This document shows, in pieces, positions 42,990 through 53,108 of a stretch of DNA of 64,000 bases. Every line of letters begins with the position of its first letter. Within the stretch, counting starts at the first letter, position 1. A program made the translations under genes and the position numbers. Under the pieces are notes generated by a model. The model was given only the letters and a program-made list of their open reading frames with translations, had not been told where the DNA came from and ran no database searches. The stretch lies in assembly GCA_958369755.1 (NCBI GenBank), contig CATXJC010000003.1, forward strand, positions 12,109-76,108. The letters are read 5' to 3'. The DNA comes from an uncultured Prevotella sp. Its GTDB lineage: Bacteria; Bacteroidota; Bacteroidia; Bacteroidales; Bacteroidaceae.

Positions 42990-45900
42990 TTACTTGCCAT
43001 ACTTGCTAGGCGCTATTCCATACTTGTTCTTGAAGCACTTATAGAAATAGGTGGAATCGGAGAAACCAACCTTTTCGCTAATCTCGCTTACGGTGTATTC
43101 GCCTTCCAGCAGGAGCTTGGCGGCAATGCGCAGACGCTCGTTCTGGATATAGATGTTTGGCGAAACACCCATGATGCTCTTCGTGCGGTTATATACCGTG
43201 GTACGGCCCAGGCAGAGCAGCTCGGCAAGGCGGTCTACATTGAAGTTGTTGTCGCTGATATGCTGTGCCACGATTGCCTCCAGCTTGTCCTTGAACTTCT
43301 TGTCGAGGGTTGACATCAGGAGGGTTGGCTCATTCTTCTTGAGCTCCTTTACAGGCTTGATCAGGATGGCTTTTCCGCCTGGCGTCTGCTCTGGGTTCTC
43401 TTGCGGAGCATTCTCCTGGAGGGCCTTTTCCTGGAGCTTCGCCTTCTCCTCAGCCTGCTGCTTCGCCTTCAGGTCCATAGCCACAAACTGCAGGGCTCGG
43501 GCGATGAGGAGCTTGAAGTTGCAAGGCTTCACCATATAGTCATCTACGAAGTTCTTGTATGCCTTCAGTATATGGCTGGTATCATCGAAGGCAGTCAGCA
43601 TGATGACTGGGATGTTCTGCGTCTCCGGATCAGCCTTTATATTGCTTACAATCTCGTAGCCGCTCATCTCCGGCAACTGGATGTCGCTGATGAGCAGGGC
43701 TGGCTTGATTTTCCGGATGTTCTCGTACCCCGTCTTTCCGTTCATGAATGTTTCTACATGGAAATAGACAGACAACTCCGATTTGATCTGTTCCAGCATG
43801 TCCGGATCATCTTCTATCACCATCACGGTAACGTTGTTGATGGCTTTTGGAGTCATCTCCTTCACAATCATCTCTATTTCGTCCTTGTCGATGCTGTGGT
43901 CATCCAGCGCCTTCTTCTCGATGATATCCTCCGGCTGATACCCTCCGGCATCATTTGGCAGGGCAAGGCAGAAGTGGCTGCCTCCTAGATTCAGGGAACG
44001 CTCATAGGTGAGCGAACCCTTGTGGATTTCTGCCATCTGATGCGCCGTATAGAGACCGATGCCCATACCGCCCTTGGAAGCATAGCCGTGCATGAATGGC
44101 TTGAAGAGATCAGCCTCTCTTTCCGGCTTGATACCCGGACCGTTGTCTTCTACCGAGAAGAATACGATGTTGTTCTCCAGATAGAGTTTCACGCTGATAA
44201 TACCCTTGTCTGGGGTATATTTCACGGCATTGCTCAGCAGGTTATAGACGATGGTTCCCACCTTTTCCTGGTCGAAGAGCATCTCGTGGTTGCTGGTCCA
44301 CGGAGTGAAGCTCATGCTGATGTCCTTCTGCTTGGCTACAGTATAGAAATCATTGTAGATGCTTCGCACGAAACCGATGATTTCGCCCTTTTCTACATTC
44401 AGCTTCATATTGCTCGTATTGATCTTGCGGAACTCCATCAGCTGGTTGATGAGTCGCTGCAGTCGCTTGGTTCCTCTGGAGAGAGTATAGATGGTGTTCT
44501 TGGAAGCATAGCCTTCTCCCTTGGTCATCATCTTTTCCACGGCACTCTGGATGATGGCGAGCGGGGTGCGGAACTCATGAGAGATATGGGTGAAGAAGTT
44601 GATTCGGAAATCAGACATCTGTTTCTCCAAAGCAATCTGCTGGTTCAGCTCGAAGTTTCTCAGCCATGAACGGTAATAGAGCACTCCGGCTCCGCTGATG
44701 ATGAGCAGATAGATGCACCACGCCCATACCGTATTGTACCAAGGCTGGCAGATGGTGATGTGCAGCAGGGTTTCCTCGCTCCACTGGTTGCTGCCTATAC
44801 GGGTACGGATATGTAGGGTGTAGCTGCCAGGGTTCAGGTCGCTGAACTCGGCATGGTTGATGCTGGTCATCGGGCGCCAAGTATTGTCTATTCCTTCCAT
44901 ATAGTACTGGTATATCGCATCCTGGATGTGCGGATAATCGAAGTTGGAAAAGTGGATGTTGAACGAATTCTTGTCGTGTGGCAGGCTGATTTCCCGTGTA
45001 TAGTTCAGCGCCTTGGTTAGGAATTGTTCGTTTTCTGCTTCGTATATCGAGATACCGTTGATGGAGAGGTCGGTGATGACTGCCTTCATGTGGGCTGGCG
45101 GCATACTGATGGTGCGGGATGGCTGGATGAAGATCATACCGTCGGATACACCGAATACCAGTCTGCCATCATTCAGCTTGGTGGCGCAGTTCTCCGTAAA
45201 GTTGTTGCTGAAGATGGTGCGTCCTATTTGGAACGAACGGATATCATTAGTCTTGGCGTTGAGACGGGAGATTCCTTCCTCTGTACCAATCCAGATATTG
45301 CCGTAGTTGTCTTCCTCCAGCGAGCGGGTATTGTTGTCGGTGAGTCCTTTGCTGGTATCAAACAGCTCGTATTTCAGTTCCCCGGTCTTCTCGTTGTAGC
45401 TGCATTTCAGTATACCTCCTGTTGCTGCAAACCATAGTTTTCCGTCATGTGCCTCGATGCCGCAATTGATTTCGCTTACCGGCAGCTTTCCGTTTTCATC
45501 GCTGAAGCGGAGGAACTTCTGGGCTGTAATCTTCTTTTCTACAGTATTCACCATCAGGATGCCATTGTTGCTGCATATCCAGAGTCTGCCTTTGTGGTCC
45601 AGAAGCAGATCATGGATTTGGGCTTCCTTGCCGTCAGCATTCAGAAACTGCTCGAATTTCCGTGGCTGCTGCCCCGTAGTCTGTGGGGTGATGAGCAGAC
45701 CTTCTCCCCAGGTGGCAATCCAGGCTCTTCCCTGCTTGTCGAAGATGGTCTTGTAGAAGGATGCGCTTGGCGCATAGTGGTTCTTCTCATATTTCCAATA
45801 TCTCACATTGTCAATGTAGATGCCGTCGCCCTTGGTGGCTATCCATTTCCTGCCCTTCGGGTCGATGGCAAAATCGTAGACGCAGGCATCGGTCTGCCTT

Positions 45901-47327
45901 TCCAATGTTCGCTGTTGGGTCCTGGTATCATAGATATAAGTCCTGTTGGCACGGGTGCTGACGGCGAGTTTGTCATTGCCTATGTTGCTGATATGTCGCA
46001 CGTAGTTGCTCCATTCCCGGTTGGTATTTGGTTCTATCTTGACATGCTCTGTGTTGAGATCCTTTAGTTCACGGCAGCAATATACGCCATCTCCGGTACA
46101 GATCCAGATGCATCCGCTGCGGTCGATGAATATGTTCAGCAGGAAGTCGGAATGGAAGAGCGGGTCCTTGTCTGCTGCAGAGAAGTGCTGGAGTTCATCT
46201 TCCTTCGGGTTGTAGATGAAGAGTCCGTTGCCATAAGATACGATGTATACATTTCCGTGGGCATCTTCGGCAGCCACGAAGTTCTTGTCTCTACTGTTGA
46301 TGTAAGCCTTGTCGTCCAGCAGATGGAATTTCTTATAGAGTTTTCCATTCTTGCTGAACAGGTAGGCGTTTCCCTTCTTGTCGTAAAGAAACTCATAGGA
46401 TTTGAGAAAGGTTTTCGACATGGCATTCGGTATCTGGATGGCTGGCTTGTGGAAGATGCCGGTCTTCAGGTTCATGGCGAAAGTTTCTTCCTGGGTAAAG
46501 ATATACCATTCTCCCTGACAGAAGAAGGAGGCGCGCGATTTCCCCACATATCCCACCATGGATGGAAGATGGGATTTCCTGACGGGCTTGCCCGAGTTGT
46601 CATAAAGGAAGGCATCGCCCTTGTCGGTCAGCACGGCGATATGATTGCCGTCTGTGGTCAGGGTGATGATGTGCTGGTTCTTGAGCATCAGATGGCTCTT
46701 GCCGTCAGGGGTGATGCGGTTGAGTCCTTTATCGGATGCTATCCAGATATTGTGTTTGAAATCTTCCTGTATCTGTAGCTGACGGTCGCCTATCAGCTTG
46801 CCGTTCTTTGTAGTATAGTCTGTGGCGTGAAACTTCCCGTTGCTATAGGTCAGGTATCTGGCTCCGAAATCCCCGGAAAAGAGCCACATGCCATTCTGGC
46901 TCTTGAATCGGTTTTTCAAGAGCGTAGCATTCTCCTTATCGAAATAATTGGAGAAATGAGCTGTTTCCAGGTCGAAGCAGCAGAGGATGTTGGATGGATT
47001 GTAGCCCCAGATGAGTCCGTGTTTCTCGTCGTTGATGAGCTGGGAGATGGAGTGGTGACTCTTTTGCCCGGAGTTCTTGCTGAGATAGGTGAAGTTGATA
47101 AACTGATAGCCATCATATCGGCTCATACCGTTCGGGGTACCGAGCCAGATAAATCCATCTCTATCCTGGATGATATCGTTCACCGTATTGCACGACAAGC
47201 CATCCTTAGCCGAGAGTCGCTTCCCGTCTAATTTGATGCTGCCGAATGCCTGCAGAGGCAGCAGCCAAATACTGATGATTCCTGATATATATAATAAGGT
47301 GTAGAATGTCTTTTTGTTTCTTTTCAT
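42990..47327 (-). CDS. Hybrid two-component system regulator (HTCS)
   Basis: This 1445-residue inner-membrane regulator senses a glycan fragment in the periplasm and switches on the PUL. After a signal/anchor segment come two-component-regulator propeller repeats (about 35-770, e.g. GFIWLGTPNGMSRYDG), a Y_Y_Y domain, a transmembrane helix near 872 (WCIYLLIISGAGVLYY), a HisKA domain with H in FFTHISHEFRTPL near 910, an ATPase domain (NLLSNAVKYT near 1030; GGMGIGLYTAHQ), a receiver domain with VIEDDP near 1169 and phospho-acceptor D in LLISDIQLPE near 1212, and an AraC-type HTH (about 1345-1445). The promoter at 47352 excludes a start at 47354. It diverges from susC3 and probably controls this whole region. 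Confidence 0.96.
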   Translation of the reverse strand: MKRNKKTFYTLLYISGIISIWLLPLQAFGSIKLDGKRLSAKDGLSCNTVNDIIQDRDGFIWLGTPNGMSRYDGYQFINFTYLSKNSGQKSHHSISQLINDEKHGLIWGYNPSNILCCFDLETAHFSNYFDKENATLLKNRFKSQNGMWLFSGDFGARYLTYSNGKFHATDYTTKNGKLIGDRQLQIQEDFKHNIWIASDKGLNRITPDGKSHLMLKNQHIITLTTDGNHIAVLTDKGDAFLYDNSGKPVRKSHLPSMVGYVGKSRASFFCQGEWYIFTQEETFAMNLKTGIFHKPAIQIPNAMSKTFLKSYEFLYDKKGNAYLFSKNGKLYKKFHLLDDKAYINSRDKNFVAAEDAHGNVYIVSYGNGLFIYNPKEDELQHFSAADKDPLFHSDFLLNIFIDRSGCIWICTGDGVYCCRELKDLNTEHVKIEPNTNREWSNYVRHISNIGNDKLAVSTRANRTYIYDTRTQQRTLERQTDACVYDFAIDPKGRKWIATKGDGIYIDNVRYWKYEKNHYAPSASFYKTIFDKQGRAWIATWGEGLLITPQTTGQQPRKFEQFLNADGKEAQIHDLLLDHKGRLWICSNNGILMVNTVEKKITAQKFLRFSDENGKLPVSEINCGIEAHDGKLWFAATGGILKCSYNEKTGELKYELFDTSKGLTDNNTRSLEEDNYGNIWIGTEEGISRLNAKTNDIRSFQIGRTIFSNNFTENCATKLNDGRLVFGVSDGMIFIQPSRTISMPPAHMKAVITDLSINGISIYEAENEQFLTKALNYTREISLPHDKNSFNIHFSNFDYPHIQDAIYQYYMEGIDNTWRPMTSINHAEFSDLNPGSYTLHIRTRIGSNQWSEETLLHITICQPWYNTVWAWCIYLLIISGAGVLYYRSWLRNFELNQQIALEKQMSDFRINFFTHISHEFRTPLAIIQSAVEKMMTKGEGYASKNTIYTLSRGTKRLQRLINQLMEFRKINTSNMKLNVEKGEIIGFVRSIYNDFYTVAKQKDISMSFTPWTSNHEMLFDQEKVGTIVYNLLSNAVKYTPDKGIISVKLYLENNIVFFSVEDNGPGIKPEREADLFKPFMHGYASKGGMGIGLYTAHQMAEIHKGSLTYERSLNLGGSHFCLALPNDAGGYQPEDIIEKKALDDHSIDKDEIEMIVKEMTPKAINNVTVMVIEDDPDMLEQIKSELSVYFHVETFMNGKTGYENIRKIKPALLISDIQLPEMSGYEIVSNIKADPETQNIPVIMLTAFDDTSHILKAYKNFVDDYMVKPCNFKLLIARALQFVAMDLKAKQQAEEKAKLQEKALQENAPQENPEQTPGGKAILIKPVKELKKNEPTLLMSTLDKKFKDKLEAIVAQHISDNNFNVDRLAELLCLGRTTVYNRTKSIMGVSPNIYIQNERLRIAAKLLLEGEYTVSEISEKVGFSDSTYFYKCFKNKYGIAPSKYGK

Positions 47328-47351
47328 TTGATAGGTCGTTTGATTTTTCTG

Positions 47352-47359
47352 CAAAAATA
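47352..47359 (-). promoter_or_regulatory. HTCS gene promoter
   Basis: TATTTTTG on the minus strand matches TAnnTTTG, 24 bp before the start at 47327. Confidence 0.65.
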
Positions 47360-47413
47360 CGATAAAATCCTTAGACTACAAAACAAAAAGAAAGAGAAAA
47401 TGTAATGTGAAAA

Positions 47414-47440
47414 GCAAAAAATGGGCAAAAGGCAAAAAAT
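47414..47440 (+). promoter_or_regulatory. Candidate regulator-binding repeats upstream of susC3
   Basis: GCAAAAAAT occurs at 47414 and 47432, 18 bp apart, with a GCAAAAGG between. They lie about 50-75 bp upstream of the susC3 -7 element, where an activator such as the divergent HTCS could bind. Confidence 0.35.
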
Positions 47441-47486
47441 AAAGGTGAATGGTCAAAATATAAAGTATAGTCGGCAAGAATAAGTG

Positions 47487-47494
47487 TATTTTTG
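47487..47494 (+). promoter_or_regulatory. susC3 promoter
   Basis: TATTTTTG matches TAnnTTTG, 41 bp before the susC3 start. Confidence 0.7.
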
Positions 47495-47535
47495 CGACCG
47501 AAACAACAAACATATAAACCAAAACGTAATAAGAC

Positions 47536-50500
47536 ATGGACAACAAACTATTTTTTAAGGAGTCTGTTTTGCCTGTTACTCTTTTTTGTTCAGCATTGAT
47601 GTTTTCTCCTGTCGGAATAGCTCAGGTGAATGCAGCAACGAATGTAGTACAGCAAGCTAAAACAGTAAAAGGTACAGTTGTAGATAACATGGGCGAGCCA
47701 GTTATTGGCGCCAGTGTTAAAGTAGTAGGCACAACCAATGGTGCCGTAACTGATCTTGACGGAAACTTTGCTTTGACCAACGTGCCAAAGAATGCTACCG
47801 TGGAAATCTCATATATCGGTTATACAACCCAGAAAGTGAGTGTAGCCGGAAAGAGCGATCTGAAGGTAACAATGCAGGAAGATAACAAGGCTTTGGATGA
47901 AGTCGTGGTAGTAGGTTATGGTGTACAGCGCAAGAGCGATGTGACCGGCGCCTTGGCTCACCTGGATTCAAAGGACCTGACAGCGATGCCTGTAAAGGAT
48001 GCCCTGGAGGGTATGCAGGGTAAGACTGCCGGCGTGGATATCACCAACTCACAGCGTCCTGGTACTGTAGGTAGCATCACCATCCGTGGTCAGCGTTCCA
48101 TCGGTGCCAGCAGTTCACCTCTTTATGTAGTGGATGGTATGATCATCCAGAATGGTGGTATCGAGAATATCAACCCTCAGGATATCGAGAGCATCGAGGT
48201 GTTGAAGGATGCTTCTGCTACCGCGATCTATGGTGCTCGTGGTGCCAATGGTGTAGTACTCGTAACAACCAAGAAGGGTAAGGAAGGAAAGGTTACCTTG
48301 AATTATGCAGGTACCGTTACCTTCTCTACACTCCACGACGTAACCAAGATGATGAACGCTACACAGTGGATAGACTATGCCCGACTGGCTGCATATAATC
48401 AGGGACTCTATGGTGATAAAAACCAAGACTTTGCTCCTAATTACGAGGGTGATGTGAAGCTTTTCGGCGGTCAGGCAGACAGCTGGGCAAATATCAACCA
48501 GGCTTGGGTAGATGGTACTTATCATCCGGAATTGGTAGGTTCTTACGACTGGGCTTCTCATGGTAAGCAGACCGGTATCACCCATGAGCATACACTTAGT
48601 GCTTCTGGTGGTACAGATAAGTTCAAAGGTTATGGCTCATTTGGCTATTTGGACCAGAAGGGCGTACAGCCAGGCCAGAGCTATCAGCGCTTTACCCTGA
48701 ATACATCTTTCGAGGCAAGACCTGTTGCTCCATTGACATTGGGCTTCACCATGAATGCTTCATACGGTACCCAGAACTATGGTTATAACTTCTCTAAGTC
48801 TGTAACGGGACCTGGTGATTATTATAATGCATTGAACTCCATGATTCCATGGACAGTGCCTTACGATTCTGACGGTAACTATATCCGAAACCCTTGGGCT
48901 TACAACGTGAACGTTATCAACCCTATTGATGAGCTGAAATATAATACCAACAAGCGTACCAATTTCCGTATCAACGGAAGTGCCTACGCTCAGTTTGATT
49001 TCGGTAAGGTGTGGAAGCCATTGGAGGGCTTGCAGTATCGTATCCAGTTTGGTCCTGAACTCCAGTACTATCGCCTGGGCATCGCCAATGCGGCTGATGG
49101 TATCAATGGCGACGGCAACAACGTGGCTCAGTACAACCCATCCAACAAGGTGTCATGGACACTCGATAACCTGGTTTACTACAATAAGACTATTGCAAAG
49201 AACCATCGTATCGGCGTGACCCTTTTGCAGAGTGCATCCAAATATCATTCAGAGAATGGTAATATCAAGGCTTATGTAGCAAGTGCAGAGGAACTCTGGT
49301 GGAACACAAGTTCATTGGGTAATCCGCAGGCTTATTCTACGGGGCTGACTGAAACTTCGCTTGCTTCCTACATGGCTCGTGTGAACTATACTTATGCAGA
49401 CAAGTATATGTTGACAGCCAGTGTTCGTTCCGATGGTGCTTCTCAGTTGTCTGATGGTCATAAGTGGGCATCATTCCCATCTGTAGCTCTTGGTTGGCGT
49501 ATTGATCAGGAGAAGTTCATGCAGAAGGCTGATTTTATCAGTAACCTGAAGCTTCGTCTGGGTTATGGTATTTCCGGTAACTATGCTGTATCTGCATACG
49601 CTACTCAGGGTGCTGTTCAGAGCAACTACTATGCATGGGGCAGTATGGATCCTACAGTGGGTTACTTGCCGTCGGATGCTTCTGCCAAGAATCCAAACAA
49701 GATGGCAAACCGTGATCTTGGATGGGAGAAGACCAAACAGTGGAATATAGGTTTGGACTTTGGATTCATCAACAACCGTATCAGCGGTAGCATTGACTAT
49801 TATCACAATAAGACTACTGATCTGATTCTGGCTACTACCATACCTTCACTTACAGGTTATACCAGCACATTTGCCAATGTAGGTGAGACTTCCGGTTGGG
49901 GTGTTGATTTGCAGTTGAATGCCATTCCTGTGAAGACTAAGGATTTCGAATGGAACACCAGTTTGACCTGGACCATCGACCGCAACCGCGTGGATAAGTT
50001 GAATAATGGTGTAGAAAAGAATGTAAACGACCGTCTCTTCGTAGGTGAGGAAATCGGTGTTTACTACGACTATGTATATGATGGAATCTGGAAAACCTCA
50101 GAGGCAGAAGAAGCTGCCAAGTTTGGTCGCAAGCCAGGTCAGATCAAGGTGAAGGATGTAAATCCTGACGGCAAGATTGATGCCAACGACCGTCAGATTG
50201 TAGGTAAGGTTCGTCCACGCTGGTCAGGCGGTTGGCACAATACCTTCAGCTACAAGAACTTCGAGTTGTCTTGCTTCATCTATGCCCGCTGGAAGTTTAC
50301 TGTAGCCAAGGGTGCAGAAACCCTCGGTGGTATGTATGCTATGCGTGATGTGGATTATTGGATTAAGGATATCAATGAGGATGCCGAGTATTACTCTCCA
50401 GGTTCTCAGGGACAGAATGCCGATACTTATTCTAGCTCAATGGGCTATCAGGACGGTTCATACATCAAGATGCGTAACATCTCTCTGGGTTATACCTTCC

Positions 50501-50691
50501 CTAAGAATGTGACCAGCAAGTTGGGTATGAGCAACCTCAAGGTTTACGTTCAGGCAATGAACCCATTCACTATCTACAAGAAGTGCAAGTGGCTTGATAC
50601 CGACCTCTTGAGTTATGATAACAACTCAACTTCTTACGGTTCAGGTACAACCATCAAAAGCTGGGTTATCGGATTAAACATTGGATTCTAA
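47536..50691 (+). CDS. SusC-family TonB-dependent transporter 3
   Basis: This 1051-residue transporter has the same long N-terminus as SusC1 (MDNKLFFKESVLPVTLFCSA), a carboxypeptidase-regulatory-like domain (about 42-120, KTVKGTVVDNMGEPVIGASV), a linker DEVVVVGYGVQ, a plug with the motif ATAIYGARGANGVVLVTTKKG and a barrel ending WVIGLNIGF. It is the first gene of the plus-strand run next to the HTCS and pairs with SusD3, whose start lies 13 bp later. It is probably the main rhamnogalacturonan oligosaccharide importer of this part. Confidence 0.96.
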   Translation: MDNKLFFKESVLPVTLFCSALMFSPVGIAQVNAATNVVQQAKTVKGTVVDNMGEPVIGASVKVVGTTNGAVTDLDGNFALTNVPKNATVEISYIGYTTQKVSVAGKSDLKVTMQEDNKALDEVVVVGYGVQRKSDVTGALAHLDSKDLTAMPVKDALEGMQGKTAGVDITNSQRPGTVGSITIRGQRSIGASSSPLYVVDGMIIQNGGIENINPQDIESIEVLKDASATAIYGARGANGVVLVTTKKGKEGKVTLNYAGTVTFSTLHDVTKMMNATQWIDYARLAAYNQGLYGDKNQDFAPNYEGDVKLFGGQADSWANINQAWVDGTYHPELVGSYDWASHGKQTGITHEHTLSASGGTDKFKGYGSFGYLDQKGVQPGQSYQRFTLNTSFEARPVAPLTLGFTMNASYGTQNYGYNFSKSVTGPGDYYNALNSMIPWTVPYDSDGNYIRNPWAYNVNVINPIDELKYNTNKRTNFRINGSAYAQFDFGKVWKPLEGLQYRIQFGPELQYYRLGIANAADGINGDGNNVAQYNPSNKVSWTLDNLVYYNKTIAKNHRIGVTLLQSASKYHSENGNIKAYVASAEELWWNTSSLGNPQAYSTGLTETSLASYMARVNYTYADKYMLTASVRSDGASQLSDGHKWASFPSVALGWRIDQEKFMQKADFISNLKLRLGYGISGNYAVSAYATQGAVQSNYYAWGSMDPTVGYLPSDASAKNPNKMANRDLGWEKTKQWNIGLDFGFINNRISGSIDYYHNKTTDLILATTIPSLTGYTSTFANVGETSGWGVDLQLNAIPVKTKDFEWNTSLTWTIDRNRVDKLNNGVEKNVNDRLFVGEEIGVYYDYVYDGIWKTSEAEEAAKFGRKPGQIKVKDVNPDGKIDANDRQIVGKVRPRWSGGWHNTFSYKNFELSCFIYARWKFTVAKGAETLGGMYAMRDVDYWIKDINEDAEYYSPGSQGQNADTYSSSMGYQDGSYIKMRNISLGYTFPKNVTSKLGMSNLKVYVQAMNPFTIYKKCKWLDTDLLSYDNNSTSYGSGTTIKSWVIGLNIGF

Positions 50692-50704
50692 ATACAGATA
50701 CATC

Positions 50705-52888
50705 ATGAAGACAAACAAAATATTATATGCAGCACTGATTGCAGGTGCAACTTTAGGAACTGTTACTTCTTGTAGTGATTCGTTCCTTGACGAAAAGCTG
50801 ATTACTGAGAAAGGTACGGCTTATTTCCAGACTAAGGAAGGTATTGACGACCTGGTTACGGGTGCTTACCAGAAATTGAAGTTTAAGTATAACTATATCT
50901 GGGGTATTTATCTCTATGGTATGGGTATCGATGAGTTTACCAGTGGTGCCAACAACATCACCTCTTATAATGCATACAGCACCGACCTGAACTCGGGTGA
51001 AACTGCTGCCAACCAGCCATTGTGGGACAATATGTATGGTCTCGTAGAACCAGCCAATCTTGTCATCCAAAATACTCCATTATATTATGGTAAGAAGGTG
51101 AGCACTTACAACAACCGTTTGGGTGAGGGTTACTTCCTCCGTGCTTTTGCTTATTTCGAACTGGTAAAGCAGTATGGAGGTGTGCCTTTGAAGCTGGAGC
51201 CAAGCAATGGTAAGATTAATTATACTTATACTCGTAATAGCGAGGAAGAGTGCTTTGCCCAGATTATTTCTGATTTTCAGAAGGCATACGAATTGTTGCC
51301 TGAATCTCCAGAAGGAAAGCAGGTTGGTCGCCTTACTAAGTCGGCTGCTGCCCATTTCCTGGCAAAGGCTCATCTTTATCGTGCCTCTGAATTGCATGAT
51401 GGCTGGAATGCTCAGTACAAGGATGCCGACCTGGATGCTGTCATCAAGTATGGTAAGGAAGTAATTGCTGCCCACCCATTGTGCCAGAACTTCCAGGAAC
51501 TGTGGGATTATACAGAGCCTAATGGTGCCAATGAAAATGTTAGTGAGGTGGTGCTTGCTGCACAGTTCTCTAATGATGGTGCCAGTACGCGTGGACGCTT
51601 CGGCAACCAGTTCCATCTCTACTATCCATCAGTCTATCAGAATATAGCAGGTTGCAAGCGTGATATCTCTGGTGGTCGTGAGTTCTCTTACGTCAGTGCT
51701 ACAGAGTATTCTATGCAGGTATTTGACCGTGTGAATGATTCCCGTTTCTGGAAGTCATTCATCACCAAGTATGGCGCTAATTATACAGATGGTGCTCCAT
51801 ATTGGATTACTACCAAGAAGAATAAGGACACAGGAAAGCTGGAGATTACGGATGATGTCTATAAGGCACACCCAGAGTATTATCCTGATGATGTGAAGGT
51901 TCCTACAGAAACTGATCCAGGCGATCATCGTTTCCAGGGTGGTGAGATTGGTATCAAGTATATCGTCAATAATCCTGGCGATACTCGTTTTACTCCTGCT
52001 TTGAATGCTGATGGCTCAGAGAAAAAGTCAGAGGATTATGTTTTGAAGAATGGTAAACTTGTTCCAGAGCATACTTTCGTACGCTACTATGCTGGTCAGT
52101 CTTTCAGCTTCAATACACAGAGCAATCCTGCTGAGCGTTCTGGTAACTACTATATTCTGGGTAGTATCCACAACAGAAGCGTGGCTTTGAGCAAGTTCCG
52201 TGACGGTGCCCGTGAATCTATCGCGTCACAGTTCGGAACCCGTGATGCCATCATTGCCCGTTCTGCCGACGATGTTCTGATGGTAGCTGAGGCTTATATC
52301 CGCAAGAAGGATTATGGAAATGCCATCACTTACCTGAATATGGTACGTGACCGTGCCGGTTACAAGGCTGGCGAGGACCGCTCTATCAGCCGTGATGGTG
52401 GACAGGCTTATAAGAAGAACTCTGCTTGTACAGGAAAGGGTGGTGGATTTTCTGCCGAGGGTTCTATCTATACAGAGGAAAATACTTATTATGAGTCAAA
52501 CAACATTGCCGAGACTACAGCTTCTACTGAGAGTAATATGCATCTGAATGGTATTGAGGATGTGCTCAACTCTAAGGTTGAACAGCCAATCTACGAAGCT
52601 TTGAAATTGACTTCCGATTATGATAAGTTCATGTGTTTCCTCTTGGATGAGCGTACACGAGAGTTGATAGGTGAAGGTCAGCGTTGGGAAGATTTGGCTC
52701 GTACCAAGACTTTGGAGGCTCGTTGGAATGCGTTTAGTGATGCTTCCACTGGCGGACAGGGTAAGTTTGATCCAACCAAGCATTATTATCGTCCAATTCC
52801 TCAGTCATTCCTCGATGGTATTACCAACGAGAATGGTGCTTCCTTGAGTAACGAGGAGAAGGAGAAGATGCAGAATCCTGGATACTAA
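50705..52888 (+). CDS. SusD-family glycan-binding lipoprotein 3
   Basis: This 727-residue surface lipoprotein has a lipobox cysteine in LGTVTSCSD. SusD hallmarks include NRLGEGYFLRAFAYFELVKQYGGVPL, SADDVLMVAEAYIRKKDYGNAITYLNMVRDRAGY and LDERTRELIGEGQRWEDLARTKTL. The start at 50705 follows SusC3 by 13 bp; an in-frame ATG at 50681 overlaps the SusC3 gene and lacks a proper signal. It is longer than most SusD proteins, with extra insertions around 340-480. Confidence 0.94.
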   Translation: MKTNKILYAALIAGATLGTVTSCSDSFLDEKLITEKGTAYFQTKEGIDDLVTGAYQKLKFKYNYIWGIYLYGMGIDEFTSGANNITSYNAYSTDLNSGETAANQPLWDNMYGLVEPANLVIQNTPLYYGKKVSTYNNRLGEGYFLRAFAYFELVKQYGGVPLKLEPSNGKINYTYTRNSEEECFAQIISDFQKAYELLPESPEGKQVGRLTKSAAAHFLAKAHLYRASELHDGWNAQYKDADLDAVIKYGKEVIAAHPLCQNFQELWDYTEPNGANENVSEVVLAAQFSNDGASTRGRFGNQFHLYYPSVYQNIAGCKRDISGGREFSYVSATEYSMQVFDRVNDSRFWKSFITKYGANYTDGAPYWITTKKNKDTGKLEITDDVYKAHPEYYPDDVKVPTETDPGDHRFQGGEIGIKYIVNNPGDTRFTPALNADGSEKKSEDYVLKNGKLVPEHTFVRYYAGQSFSFNTQSNPAERSGNYYILGSIHNRSVALSKFRDGARESIASQFGTRDAIIARSADDVLMVAEAYIRKKDYGNAITYLNMVRDRAGYKAGEDRSISRDGGQAYKKNSACTGKGGGFSAEGSIYTEENTYYESNNIAETTASTESNMHLNGIEDVLNSKVEQPIYEALKLTSDYDKFMCFLLDERTRELIGEGQRWEDLARTKTLEARWNAFSDASTGGQGKFDPTKHYYRPIPQSFLDGITNENGASLSNEEKEKMQNPGY

Positions 52889-52925
52889 TCGAATATCTAT
52901 AGGATAGGTTAATGATTATATGTTG

Positions 52926-52967
52926 AAGAGCGGTATCTTTCTCTCGGTAGAAGGTATCGCTCTTTTT
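52926..52967 (+). terminator. Terminator after susD3
   Basis: AAGAGCG (52926-52932) pairs with CGCTCTT (52958-52964), followed by TTTT; the loop contains a second pairing. It separates susC3-susD3 from the PL11 promoter. Confidence 0.75.
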
Positions 52968-53066
52968 TCTTCTTATACAGAAAACTGTAAGAATGGAATA
53001 ATGGAGAATTGTATGATAGTTCTCTTCTTTGGATAATATTACTAGGTAGATGAAGCGGATTATGTG

Positions 53067-53074
53067 TACTTTTG
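53067..53074 (+). promoter_or_regulatory. PL11 gene promoter
   Basis: TACTTTTG matches TAnnTTTG, 35 bp before the start. Confidence 0.75.
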
Positions 53075-53108
53075 TAACAGAATTATAAAACAATAAACAA
53101 CTATCATC

